NCBI RefSeq assembly: GCF_029407905.1
Contig: NC_073630.1
Coordinates: 41,875,001 to 41,939,000 of the forward strand
Origin: Bubalus kerabau
Taxonomy: Eukaryota > Chordata > Mammalia > Artiodactyla > Bovidae
Length of the DNA: 64,000 bases
Direction: 5' to 3'
The notes beneath the pieces are model-generated. The model saw nothing but the letters and a program-made list of their open reading frames with translations. It had not been told where the DNA came from and ran no database searches. Position numbers and translations under genes: made by a program. The stretch's first letter is position 1. Each line of letters starts with the position of its first letter. Below, piece after piece: positions 43,321 to 54,110 of this stretch.

Positions 43321-43597
43321 TGCTGCTGCTGCTGCTAAGCCGCTTCAGTCGTGTCCGACTCTGTGCGACCCCATAGACGGCAGCCCACCAGGCTCCCCCA
43401 TCCCTGGGATTCTCCAGGCAAGAACACTGGAGTGGGTTGCCATTTCCTTCTCCAATGCATGAAAGTGAAAAGTGAAAGGGAAGTCGCTCAGTCGTGTCCG
43501 ATTCTTCGCAACCCTATGGACTGCAGCCCACCAAGCTCCTCCGTCCGTGGGACTTTCCAGGCAAGAGTACTGGAGTGGGGTGCCATTGCCTTCTCCG
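43321..43597 (+). mobile_element. Bov-A2 SINE (dimer)
   Basis: A complete dimer with (CTG)n head, linker and CCATTGCCTTCTCC end. I find no certain TSD. Confidence 0.95.
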
Positions 43598-43679
43598 TTT
43601 GGTGGGAAGGGTTTTCAGAATATTTAGTTTAGTATACTGCCTGAAGGGAAAGTCCTATCTTGCTTTTTAAACTCCAGTT

Positions 43680-43860
43680 TGACTGTTTACCTGTGGCCTT
43701 GAACAAATTCATCTCAATAATTTTTAACTTCTTCACTTATAAAAGGAGACAGTACTATCTACCTTTTACTTTTGTGTTAGAGGTGCTAGCATATGTATTA
43801 AACATGCTTAACGAAGTATCTGAAATATAACAAGTACCCTATAAGTGGTTGTTATTCTTT
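43680..43860 (+). repeat. MIR SINE
   Basis: 'ctgtggccttgaacaaattcatc', 'aatttttaacttcttcacttataaaagg' and 'taacaagtaccctataagtgg' give the MIR core and tail. Confidence 0.75.
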
Positions 43861-43944
43861 TTTTTCCTCTTTGGTTTACATTAGCAGTAAAAATGAGGGA
43901 TTCAGTAAATCTATATTGAATAAAGTGGAATCATAAAACATTCT

Positions 43945-44145
43945 GCTATAGGGTTGGTAAATGACTGCTTGCAGACTGGACACGTGTGTTTTAAAGTGAA
44001 GTTTTATTGGAATATAGCCATGCCCGTTTGTGTATTGTCATCACTGCTCTTGCATTACAATGGCAGATTGGATAGTTGAAACAGAGACCAATGCAGGCTT
44101 AAAAATACTTACTATCTGTGTTTGAAAAAGTTAGTTTTCCCCTGT
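43945..44145. repeat. Non-autonomous hAT-type DNA transposon fossil
   Basis: The pattern begins 'tatagggttggtaaatgact', has 'agttttattggaatatagccatgcccg' and 'acaatggcagattggatagttg' inside, and ends 'aaaaagttagttttcccctg', near-complementary to the start. This is the layout of a hAT MITE with CAGGGGTCGGCAAACT-like ends. No 8-bp TSD is preserved. Confidence 0.65.
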
Positions 44146-44895
44146 TGTAGTATTTAGAGGCAATGACTTTTCAAGATCAAGTTCACTGCTAAGCCTACTA
44201 AAGACATATATATAGCAGCATTAGATCTTCTATTATACTATCTGTAATTTACTTTTTAAAGTTACCTTAATTACTTTCCCTTCATTCCCTCATTAACCTT
44301 CAGGCTTTCAGTTGTCCTAAATCCTCTATATCCCACTAACTCCTCAAATGGAACACTTCTCAACCATCCTTTTATGTCCTCCAAGAGTAACCCTCTTTTT
44401 GCTAGATCTCTTATTTTTAATTATCATATTATCTTTATGTCTTTTATTTCTTCTCTTTTATTTCAACTTTTTTCTTCAAACAAAACACAATTCCCCAAAT
44501 AAAATAATACACACGTGTCCGGCTAGTTTCTTAATTGTGTGGTGTCTTTTCTAAGTTGGCTGTCATTCTTAAATCTGTTGACCTCCTTTTCATTTTAGCT
44601 GCTGCTGCCCTAGCTTGTATCTCTGTTCTTCATGTCTGGATGTTTTTCCTAATCTGGGCTCACATTTCCATTCCGTTCTTATTTCCCACTTTCCCACTAT
44701 ACTCTTCATACACTTTAAGTTCTGTATTATTGAGTCTCTACAAACACTTCACACCCTTCACACCTCCTTGCCTTTGTTTGTATGACTTATGATTGGACCT
44801 GGAGATCTGTCAACTTCTCATTCCTCTATTCATCCCTTCTCATTCCTTAATGAAAACTCTCTCTCTTACCAGATTTGTTTCACTAACTCTCCAAG
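44146..44895. other. Unassigned pyrimidine-rich sequence
   Basis: I see no gene. Plus-strand frames at 44348-44554 and 44535-44792 are Leu/Phe/Ser-rich, as expected from C/T-rich DNA. L2-like words occur but not in convincing order. Confidence 0.35.
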
Positions 44896-44899
44896 CAGC

Positions 44900-45105
44900 A
44901 TTTCCTTCCTGCTTTCAATAACCAGTGCTCCTGTAGTACGTTAGAATGCTGACTTGATTCTTACTAAGTTGAATTCTTCTTTTTTGAAATGTATGTCTCT
45001 GCCACTGATGATAATACACTTGAGGATAAATGTGACATCTCAGTTATCTTTTGTGCTTAGTGTGGCACCTGGAACAGAGCATATCCAATAAAACTTGGTT
45101 AAATG
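44900..45105 (+). repeat. Probable L2 LINE 3' end
   Basis: 'gataatacacttgaggataaatg', 'gtgcttagtgtggcacctggaacagag' and 'ccaataaaacttggttaaatgaa' form an L2-like tail. Confidence 0.5.
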
Positions 45106-45109
45106 AAGG

Positions 45110-46045
45110 AGCAAATTTAAATAGGTTCTAAGTAAGTTTAATCAAAATGTGAATAGTTGTTCAGGCATACTTTTTTGAGTTTGATGACAGTGTAAAACAA
45201 CCACAGTCACCCACACAAACATTCTGGACTCTTAGAGCTATTGCCGACCTCAGATGGCAAATTTTTATATCCATAAATAACCCTGTGCAAGCTGCTCTGT
45301 GAAGATTCCTTTCTCCTTCAAGGAGTGAGTAAGCCAAAGATATTAATTGTGAAAATGCAGAGAAAAGTCATAATCAGTAGGATGATGGTTTAAAAATCTT
45401 GAACTTTGCCAGAATTAAGTACTTTACTCAGAAGCAGTTTTCCTCTATTCATCTTGAATTGTGTAAAAATCTTATGATCAAAGAGTCAGTCCATTATTGT
45501 CCCCTGAAGAGTACATGGTGTTTGGTTATATATCACATATCATCTTTAAAAAGAAAGTGTCTATGAACACCATTTCACAGATGGGTCAATCTGATATCCA
45601 TAAACATTGGGAAAAATGTCTAGATCTTATAGGAAGTCTGTAGGAATGAAGGTCACACAAAATTCATTTCCTGTGTCAGCTACTCTGACTGTAAAAATAA
45701 CTTCATGAGCTCTCACTGGAGGGCTGGAAAACAAATAGAGGGGGCTCGGGAAGTGGTGGGCTTGAGAAACAATAGCATACTTGTGCTTTGGGCTACCAGA
45801 CACCTAAGAGCCCCAGCAAGGACCCCATGCCCAGGAGAGACTGTGACTTTGGGTATGCTTCCTGAGGAAGTTGGGCTTAGTCTGGGGTGGGCTGAGAGAG
45901 TCTACCAGAAAGCCTAGGTTTGGGGACATGCATGGATAACCTTCTGATTGCTCTTTGGTTTGAGGCTACTGGAACTGATCTGACTTCAGAGTGTATTATA
46001 GTCAGTAACTAAAATAAACTGTGATTAAGAATAAAAGTAGAGTCA
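45110..46045. other. Unassigned sequence
   Basis: I recognise no gene or repeat. 45560-45600 has a faint MIR-like 'catttcacagatggg'. The frame 45705-45917 has no motif. Confidence 0.35.
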
Positions 46046-46049
46046 TATG

Positions 46050-46175
46050 TCAAATGCAATGAGAATGCTAAACTCATTTTCCAGTTGAGGAAATCAAGGC
46101 TAAGTATCTTTCTGAGGTCATCTAGCTAATAAATGTCATAGCCAGGATTTGAATACTGTTCTATTTTACTTATAC
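46050..46175 (-). repeat. MIR SINE, reverse orientation
   Basis: 'cattttccagttgaggaaatcaagg', 'ctgaggtcatctagctaataaatg' and 'gccaggatttgaatactg' are the reverse MIR core and head. Confidence 0.8.
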
Positions 46176-46214
46176 ATGTGTTTTTAATCAGTATGTGATT
46201 CCACATTTCTGAGA

Positions 46215-46350
46215 CATCTATCTACATATATGTATATGTGTGTATATATACATTTATACACACAACTATGTGTATATAGATGTGTATCTACACACACATG
46301 TGTATATATATATACATGTATATATACAAACACTCACACACAGATACATA
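46215..46350. repeat. TA/TG/CA complex microsatellite
   Basis: Alternating purine-pyrimidine words (TATATG, TGTGTATA, ACACAC) for about 135 bp. It is potentially Z-DNA-prone or slippage-prone. The short frame over it is an artefact. Confidence 0.85.
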
Positions 46351-46449
46351 CTATTTGCAATATGTGGTAAAAATTTAATTCCTCAGAACAAATGGGAAAT
46401 TCAGGAATCTTTGATCTGTATTTATGGTTAAGGAGTCTGTATTGTTTGA

Positions 46450-46890
46450 CTGTTGTCATGTAAAAAATTACCCCCAAAACGTAATGGCTTAAAATAGCAA
46501 CCATTTATTATTTCAGAAATCTGGGAAAGGTTTATTGAATACTTCTGGCTCAAGATTTCTCATGAGATTGCAGTCAAGTTTTTGACTGGGGTTGTGCTCT
46601 CATCTAGGGTATAGACTGGGAGGAGATTCTGCTTCCAGCTCACTTGTGTGGCTGTTGGCAAGCTGCCGTCTTTCACCACATGGCTCTCTTCACAGAGTTG
46701 CTTCACAACATGACCGTCTGGCAAGCAATATAAGAGCAAGCAGATGAGAGCACCCCAAAACAATTTCTGCTATAGTCTATTCATCAGAAGTGAGTTATTA
46801 AGTTGAACCCTCCCTCAAGTGGAGGAGAATTACTTAAGAGCAAGCATATCAGGAGATGTGGTTTATTGGACCATCTTAGGTGCTTACCAT
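46450..46890. repeat. Ancient dispersed repeat, 'taatggcttaaaa' type
   Basis: 'aaattacccccaaaacgtaatggcttaaaatagc', 'gattctgcttccagctcac', 'tgtggctgttggcaag', 'gttgcttcacaacatg' and 'ttggaccatcttagg' match a widely dispersed old repeat that 24318-24860 may also belong to. I leave it unnamed. Confidence 0.55.
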
Positions 46891-47260
46891 CGGAGATGTT
46901 TCTTAGTTTTTTTAAGACCATGTTCAGTTTCCAGGGCTCAGTGATACTTGTGTTTAGATTATTGAGGAATCACTACTGCAGGCATCAGATGTAAATCAAT
47001 GCAACGTGACGTTGCATCTTATCATTCTAGGCAATCCTCACAGCTCTTATTTGTTTCTGATGACAGATCTGTAAGTGTAAAACATTCCATTAGGATCAGT
47101 AAATTAGATCATAGTTATCACAATTGTCTGTGGCAGAGGCAGAGGCACAATAATGTTTACCTATTCATTGCACTCAATGGGGTGTTAAATAGTATGTGTC
47201 CATATGTCCTATAGATATTGTTAAGGGTAAAATTTGCAATAAGAAAATAGGTAATGTAGC
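46891..47260. other. Unassigned, contains a 19-bp palindrome
   Basis: No gene or repeat is recognised. The notable item is the inverted repeat at 46999-47017, listed next. Confidence 0.35.
46999..47017. promoter_or_regulatory. 19-bp CpG-bearing palindrome, ATF/CREB-like core
   Basis: ATGCAACGTGACGTTGCAT has perfect 9-bp arms around a single central G. It includes TGACGT (a CRE half-site) and TTGCAT on both strands. Two CpGs survive in CpG-poor surroundings. A regulatory role is inferred only from motif content. Confidence 0.35.
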
Positions 47261-47267
47261 ATGGATT

Positions 47268-47543
47268 AGTGGAGAAGGCAATGGCACCCCACTCCAGTAC
47301 TCTTGCCTGGAAAATCCCATGGACGGAGGAGCCTGGTAGGCTGCAGTCCATGGGGTTGCTAAGAGTCGGAGCGACTTCACTTTTACTTTTCACTTTCATG
47401 CATTTGAGAAGGAAATGGCAACCCACTCCAGTGTTCTTGTCTGGAGAATCCCAGGGACGGGGGAGCCTGGTAGGCTGCCGTCTGTGGGGTCGCACAGAGT
47501 TGGACATGACTGAAGCGACTTAGCAACAGCAGCAGCAGCAGCA
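47268..47543 (-). mobile_element. Bov-A2 SINE (dimer), reverse orientation
   Basis: A reverse dimer from GGAGAAGGCAATGGCACCCC to (AGC)n. About 10 bp (the ACACGACTGA block) are deleted in one monomer near 47370. A short GATTAG / AATTAG repeat at the edges may be the TSD. Confidence 0.94.
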
Positions 47544-47544
47544 A

Positions 47545-47650
47545 GAATTAGAAGACTGGGACCTAGATATTGTCTTTGTGTGGACATATTATTTAATCTC
47601 TTTGGTTCCCATTTTCCTTATCTGCATAATGAGGTAATTGAGCAAGAAGA
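47545..47650 (+). repeat. MIR SINE fragment
   Basis: 'tagaagactgggacctagatattgtc', 'ttatttaatctctttggttcccattttccttatctgcataatgaggta' is the MIR core in forward order. Confidence 0.75.
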
Positions 47651-49035
47651 GGAGCGGGCAACTCAGAAGCCTTCATGGATCAGGCAAACAGTATAAGAGA
47701 GTGAAGGATTAGGTATAAGACAGAATGAGCAATGGGACTAGGACCACTCGGAGAAGGCACAGACTATCTCTATGAAGGGACTCTACTGCCATGGGAAGGT
47801 AAAGGCACAGTGTTGCCAGATCTTTTGACTTTTCAGAAGAAGTTAGAAATCAAGGCTTTTTGTAACAACTCATGTTTTTAAAACTCTGTATAGACCAAGC
47901 TATTTATCCTGTGGGTGGTCAGTTTGAAAACCTTGAATAAGTATTAAGAACTCTCTAATTTAAAAAATTGTGTTCCTATTGTTCATATTAAAATGTCAAC
48001 TTAGGAATACTGTGATGTAGGACATATTTATCGCAAAAATTGGAAAAAATATCTCTTTTATGAACAATTGTTGTAGGTACACATAAAAATATTCTTTGTC
48101 TTCCTTTAGGTGTTTTGTTTTTCCAACACTTCAATTGCTTTAGAAAGATCTACATTTCTGCTCCAAGGAATCAATAAAGAACAGTTAATGTGAAAGATAC
48201 TTCTCATTTCATTTATATATGACCCTTAGTGCTGCTGGGAAAATAGAACAGGAATTACAAATGAGAAATTTAAATGAATCTTGATGCTATCTGATAAGAA
48301 TCTTTGCTACCTCAGGTCATGGACTCAGTGATAACATCTATCTAATACTTGTTAAAATTAAGTCATAAATTATATTCATAAAGATTTTTATAAATAACCT
48401 CACACAGGGTCATTGTCAACAGAAGAAATTAAAAAAGCAATTGAGGAGTCCTGATGCATTAGCTTGTGAGCCATGGAATTGACTGTGTGATTGTCAGGAC
48501 CCAATTTTTACCTAATAAACACGCAAATGTCATCGTTAATATTGACACAGGGAAGTTAAATGGAGATAGTCTTCATGATAAAATGTCATTTTGGAAGAAT
48601 TAATATGAAGATCATGAGTTTAAATACACGGAAGAGACAAGAAATGGAAGCTTCTGGGCACTGTGAGTTGTGGAAGTGATAACTGGGAGGAGGCTATTTC
48701 TAGAAGACTCTGCAATTTCTTTTTAATTGGTTAAGTGAAAGGAACTGCTATTGTATTAATACTAATTCAGGAAAACTATTTCCTTCACTGATTTAAGGCT
48801 TCTGAAAAAGCACGCCTAGGGTCAGTGAAATACTTTACCATCTTTGCTTTTCCATTAGCTGCAGACCCCTGACTTGTGGCCCTGCAGGGAGGCTAGTACC
48901 CAGCACATACCTTGTGATCTGTGCTCCAGGATCAGAGTTTACAAATCGTCCTCCTAGACTCTGGCTCCTGCCAAACTGACTAGATAGCACTGTTGGTTCT
49001 GAGGTATTAAGCAAAGAGATGATCAGCATGAACTT
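47651..49035. other. Repeat-poor sequence, no gene recognised
   Basis: About 1.4 kb without a repeat I can name. 48440-48560 is AT-rich with several well-formed short words (CTGATGCATTAGC, ATCGTTAATATTGACA), a plausible conserved noncoding stretch. Only alignment would tell. Confidence 0.3.
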
Positions 49036-49039
49036 TTCA

Positions 49040-49275
49040 CTGAGACCTTCTGGGTTTGCCTCCTGTTGAGATCACCTATTTGTTAGCTCTGTGACCTTGG
49101 GCAAGTTGGTTATCTCTCTGCCTTGCCTTTCTCATCCGTCAAGTGGGGATAATCCTAGTACATGGGGTTGAGGATTAAATTAGTTGATTCATATAAATAA
49201 TAGGAAATTCTCATAACACACAATGTGCATTAGATCAATTTTAGCTATTACTGTTATATTGGTATTATTGTTTCT
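49040..49275 (+). repeat. MIR SINE, well preserved
   Basis: 'gttagctctgtgaccttgggcaagttggttatctctctgcc', 'ctcatccgtcaagtggggataatc' and 'ggttgaggattaaattagttg' form a near-canonical MIR. It is one of the clearest in the window. Confidence 0.92.
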
Positions 49276-49279
49276 CCCC

Positions 49280-49625
49280 GAGGCTTTTGCCAACCTCATA
49301 GACCTTTTCCCCTTGTTTGCCACACCTGTTGTATCTGTTGCCAATTTCTGGTGCCAAACTTACTTGAAGATTAGGAGATTAGGAGACATTCTGCCCAGTC
49401 ATCCTTTTCACAATTATTAATGGGTCAGAATTTCTTACAGAGGATGGGTACCTGCGTATTACTTAATAGAAAGAAGGGTTCCTAGATGTGTTTTCAGGGA
49501 AATGACCTACTGCAGAGCTCTGTATGTAGTCCTCAAGTTTCTGGTAATAGGTATCTCTCTTAACGTGGACCTTGGTATTAAACATTCTATAGTAAACTTT
49601 CAGTCTCCTCCACCCGTTTTGTTTT
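49280..49625. other. Unassigned sequence
   Basis: I see no gene or repeat. The short frames on both strands lack motifs. Confidence 0.35.
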
Positions 49626-49627
49626 AC

Positions 49628-49767
49628 AGTAGGAGAAAGAAATGGCAACCCACTCCAGTGTTCTTGCCTTGAGAATCCAGGGATGGGGGAGCCTGGTGGG
49701 CTGCTGTCTACGGGGTCGCACAGAGTCGGACACTACTGAAGTGACTTAGCAGCAGCAGCAGCAGCAG
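49628..49767 (-). mobile_element. Bov-A SINE monomer, reverse orientation
   Basis: A single reverse monomer from GTAGGAGAAAGAAATGGCAA to (AGC)n (about five units). Confidence 0.94.
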
Positions 49768-49879
49768 GAAAGCAATACTCACTTCTCTTTCTGGATTTAG
49801 CTCATTTATCACAAACTCCAAATGTTTTGAGAGCCATTATTCCCTATGTAGAATAGGCCAATTCCTCCTTGGGGCTACA

Positions 49880-50098
49880 GGCTTCCCTTGTGGCTTAGCT
49901 GGTAAAGAATCCACCTGCAATATGGGAGACCTGGGTTCGATCCTTGGGTTGGGAAGATCCCCTGGAAAAGGGAAAGGCTACCCTTTTCCAGTATTCTCCA
50001 GAATACCCACCGTAGTATTCTGGCCTGGAGAATTCCATGGACTGTATAGTCCATGGGCTGAAAAAGAGTTGGATACAATGGAGCAACTTTCAGTTCCA
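49880..50098 (+). mobile_element. Bov-tA SINE with an inverted micro-duplication
   Basis: The tRNA-Glu head 'gcttcccttgtggcttagctgg' and box B 'ggttcgatcc' are present. In the body CCAGAATAC (49998-50006) is the exact reverse complement of GTATTCTGG (50015-50023), inside about 25 extra bases, which points to a template-switch mutation. TSD TGGGGCTACA / TGGGGTTACA at 49870-49879 and 50099-50108. Confidence 0.94.
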
Positions 50099-50240
50099 TG
50101 GGGTTACAACTGTATCCTGCACTAACTTTTATCCTGGGAACCATGCCATTTTAGCACAACTTTGGTGTCCATATTCTGATCTCTACTTGTGAGCCCCTTG
50201 AAGGTATTTCAAGTACTAAAAACAGGCTTGGTATAGAATG

Positions 50241-50459
50241 TGTGTATGTGTGTGCTCAGTCATGTCCAGCTCTTTGTCCAACCATGGACTGTAGCCTGCC
50301 AGGCTCCTCTCTCTATGGAATTTTCCAGGCAAGAATACTAGAGTGGGTTGCCATTTCCTTCTGCAGGGGATCTTCCTGATCCAGGGATCGAGGCCGGGTC
50401 TCCTGTATTTCCAGCATTGGCAGGTGGATTCTTTGCCATTGCACCACCTGGGAAGCCCC
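50241..50459 (-). mobile_element. Bov-tA SINE, reverse orientation
   Basis: It begins with a short TG-rich tail (tgtgtatgtgtgtg) and ends 'ccacctgggaagcccc', with the tRNA-derived head at the right. TSD GGTATAGAAT / GGCATAGAAT at 50230-50239 and 50460-50469, one mismatch. It forms an inverted pair with the Bov-tA 142 bp to the left. Confidence 0.95.
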
Positions 50460-50469
50460 GGCATAGAAT

Positions 50470-51605
50470 AGACACTTTAAAAAATGCTTTTTGATTGAGG
50501 ATGAGGAGCAAGTTGGCTGCCAGGAAGATGGCTTTGTTGGTGAAGACCTTTGAGGAAGGAACATTTGTTTTTTCATTCAGATTGGATCAGGCTTTGTTTG
50601 GACATTTTCTAAGGAAAGACAGGTGACTTGAGCCATATGTCTAAATACAGAAAGAGTGATTCCCAAGAAGGTTGCTGATCCTGAACTTGGTATAGCTACT
50701 TTTACAATTCTTGAGTAGGATTATATAACTTAATACTTGTAAAGGCAATTAAAGGAATTTTTTTGAGAATGGAGCCTAAACTTGGAATAAACTTGTGCTG
50801 TTATTAATATTCACCATGAGCATAAAATCACACATACACACAATACTGCACAGATATACCTAATGTAGAAGAGTATTGGGGTATGGTGTTAAACTAGCAA
50901 ATTCTTTTGGTGTCATATATTGGACTCTTTAACCAGGAAGGTAGTATTTCTTTTGGCCTTAGTAAGTCTTCTCATCTTTGGAGCCCTTTATTTTGGGTCC
51001 CTAACTCACTTGATCCCCTTTTTGCATCTCACGTTGGTCCTCTGATCTAGGATCTTTCTGGTGTCCAAACTAATATATTTAATGTGGACAGAGCTCAACC
51101 ACTTTGTCAATAATGCTTGGATTTGTATTCTTTTAGGTTTTCTGATTTGATTATATTGAGTATAGCAACTACATTCCAATGATCATTGCTATTTCTATAT
51201 CCAGTAGGTATTACACAAACAAGTTTAAATAATTAAGAAAAAATGACTCTTTCTAAAGTCTTTAAATGATTTAGAATGTCTTTGGCATAAGTATATCTTG
51301 TGATTTCAGTTAGGAATGAAGAATATTGTTTCCATTATTCAAGTAACCTTCTCTCCACCCTGTTTTCTGTCTATCACTACAAATGGCTCCTGATGACAGT
51401 AGCTAATGTCAAAGCCATCTGCAAAAGTGTCTGTTATTAATATAATATCCTGATTGCAGATGATGTGTTTGGACCTTTGTGAGTTAGCAGTTTCATGCTG
51501 GTCACGTGTGGTAACAGTTTTGATCTAGACTTGGCAGGCAGATTTAGGCATGCAGTTGTCCAGTGAGAGTTTTCACTATTTGGGTGGAGTAAGGAAATTA
51601 AGAGA
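50470..51605. other. Unassigned sequence
   Basis: I recognise no gene or repeat. The minus-strand frame 51437-51625 has no recognisable motif. Confidence 0.35.
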
Positions 51606-51609
51606 AGAA

Positions 51610-51840
51610 AGTAGAAAGGAAGCATGGTGCCATAGAAAGAGTGAATTTGGAATCAGGCAGACCTGGCTTTCAGTTCCGGGCCTACCATTTATAAACCATG
51701 TTATACTGGGCGAATTATTTAACCTCTATTGGCCCTAGGGTTCTTGTCAAAGATGAATGATTACTTAATAGTGCCTAGATATGGCATAGGGTTGTTGTAT
51801 TAAATGAGATTGCATGAAGTCTCAAATGTTGGCTTAAAAA
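51610..51840 (+). repeat. MIR SINE, near full length
   Basis: 'tggtgccatagaaagagtgaatttggaatcaggcagacctggctttcagttccggg', 'gggcgaattatttaacctctattggcc' and 'catagggttgttgtattaaatgagattgcatg' cover the tRNA-derived head, core and tail. Confidence 0.92.
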
Positions 51841-51844
51841 ATAA

Positions 51845-52510
51845 AATCCAGTCAATTATTGAAGCCTTTGTTTGAATTAAATGATCAGATCCTTTCTTTT
51901 CTGTGAGCAAGTTTGAAGTAGTTTTGAATACAGAGGCAAGTGGGAGAAAGGTCTAGATACTATAATGAGATTCAAAGGCAGAGGAGACTCTAAGGTACTG
52001 CCATGAAAGAAAGAGAAAATAATAGAGCATTGCTAGTCTGTAACCGACCTGAAGATAGGCTCTTTACCCATATTGTGTCACTGCATTTTTAAAACATTTT
52101 GAGCTATACATTCAGCACAGTGTAAAAATGAAAAAACTGGGGCTCTGTCAGAGGAAAGGACTTGGGGAATATGCAGTAGGGGAGTGACAGAGTTTGGTTG
52201 ACAGATTAGAGATTGATCTGATGTTCATGGTCTGGGCCATAGTCTGCAGAGAAAGTAATGAGGGGAGGTCTGTGCTGGGGTTACAGGATTGGTCCATTAC
52301 AGTGGACCATATGCAGTGCTGTTGTCCATATGCAGTGATACGATAGTATTTGTCCCCTTCTTAGGGAATCCAGAGAAAAATTTCCACAATCTTTCTAAAT
52401 GTTTTGCAAAACAGATGATTTCTTCAATGATTTAAGAGAGAATATTCTATTGGTTTCTAGTGTTTTGTCCCCCCCCCCCAAAAAAAAAATTGGTCAAAAG
52501 AAAAACGTCA
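51845..52510. other. Mostly unassigned, possible MIR and a C11A10 run
   Basis: 52040-52260 has weak reverse MIR order ('aaaaactggggctctgtc', 'aaaggacttgggg'). 52469-52489 is C11 followed directly by A10. No gene is seen. Confidence 0.4.
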
Positions 52511-53752
52511 GCCTTTCTCCAAGCCAGGCTTCAGCAATACATGAACCGCGAACTTCCAGATGTTCAAACTGGTTTTAGAAAAAGCAGAGGAACCAGAGAT
52601 CAAACTGCCAACATTCGCCGGATCATCGAAAAAGCAAGAGAGTTCCAGAAAAACATCTATTTCTGCTTTATTGACAATGCCAAAGCCTTTGACTGTGTGG
52701 ATCACAATAAACTGTGGAAAATTCTGAAAGAGATGGGAATACCAGACCACCTGACCTGCCTCTTGAGAAACCTATATGCAGGTCAGGAAGCAACAGTTAG
52801 AACTGGACATGGAACAAAAGACTGGTCCAAATAGGAAAAGGAGTACATCAAGGCTGTATATTGTCACCCTGCTTATTTAACTTACATGCAGAGTACATCA
52901 TGAGAAATGCTGGGCTGGATGAAGCACAAGCTGGAATCAAGATTGCTGGGAGAAATATCAATAACCTCAGATAAGCAGATGACACCACGCTTATGGCAGA
53001 AAGTGAAGAGGAACTAAAGAGCATCTTTATGAAAGTGAAAGAGGAGAGTGAAAAAGTTGGCTTAAAGCTCAACATTCAGAAAACGAAGATCATGGCATCT
53101 GGTCCCATCACTTCATGGGAAATAGATGGGGAAACAGTGGAAACAGTGTCAGACTTTATTTTTCTGGGCTCCAAAATCACTGCAGATATTGACTGCAGCC
53201 ATGAAATTAAAAGACCCTTACTCCTTGGAAGGAAAGTTATGGCCAACCTAGATAGCATATTGAAAAGCAGAGACATTACTTTGCCAACAAAGGTCCGTCT
53301 AGTCAAGGCTATGGTTTTTCCCGTGGTCATGTATGGATGTGAGAGTTGGACTGTGAAGAAGGCTGAGTGCCGAAGAATTGATGCTTTTGAACTGTGGTGT
53401 TGGAGAAGACTCTTGCGAGTCCCTTGGACTGCAAGGAGATCCAACTAGTCCATTCTAAAGGAGATTGGTCCTGGGTGTTCTTTGGAAGGACTGATGCTGA
53501 AGCTGAAACTCCAGTACTTTGGCCACCTCATGAGAAGAGTTGACTCATTGGAAAAGACTCTGATGCTGGGAGGGATTAGGGGCAGGAGGAGGAGGGGACG
53601 ACAGAGGACGAGATGGCTGGATGGCATCACTGACTCAATGGACGTGAGTTTGGGTGAACTCCGGGAGTTGGTGATGGACAGGGAGGCCTGGCATGCTGCG
53701 ATTCATGGGGTCGCAAAGAGTCGGACATGACTGAGCAACTGAACTGAACTGA
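52511..53752 (+). mobile_element. BovB LINE, RT to 3' end
   Basis: It starts at the RT finger region (QARLQQYMNRELPDVQTGFR) and includes FCFIDNAKAFDCVDHNKLW, QGCILSP-type text and the full C-terminus. It has a 1-base deletion at ~52826 (GGTCC for GGTTCC), and the catalytic box reads stop-ADD because TAT became TAA at ~52973. Frames 52460-52834, 52993-53448 and 53482-53730 are the broken pieces. The tail is CTGAACTGAA. Sequence quality suggests a relatively young insertion. Confidence 0.97.
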
Positions 53753-53754
53753 AG

Positions 53755-54110
53755 ATGTACTCAGGCGCTTGGCCCTACCATTCACCAGAAAGCCATTCAA
53801 ATTAATGAGTTCATACTATGTGCCAAGCATTGTGTTAGGACCTGGAAATATACACATGAAGAAGTCAGCATGGTCTTTGCCTTCATAGAACTTTCATTCT
53901 AGATGGGAATATAGGCACTAAATAATTACACAGGAAAGTCTTTAATTGCAATATAGAGAAGAACTTTGGGAGAAGAGTAAAAGTCATTAAGTTATTTTAA
54001 GAGGACAAATAACTACATGGAGGTGAGGAGAGGACTGTCATCCAAATCTATCGTAAGGCTGTGATATTTCAGCTGAACCCTGTAAGATAAGTAGAATTTA
54101 TCCAGTTAAA
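53755..54110. repeat. Ancient dispersed repeat, unnamed
   Basis: 'tactatgtgccaagcattgtgttagg', 'agcatggtctttgccttcatag' and 'tgatatttcagctgaaccctg' are in the order of an old mammalian repeat, possibly the one at 16800-17330. Confidence 0.45.
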
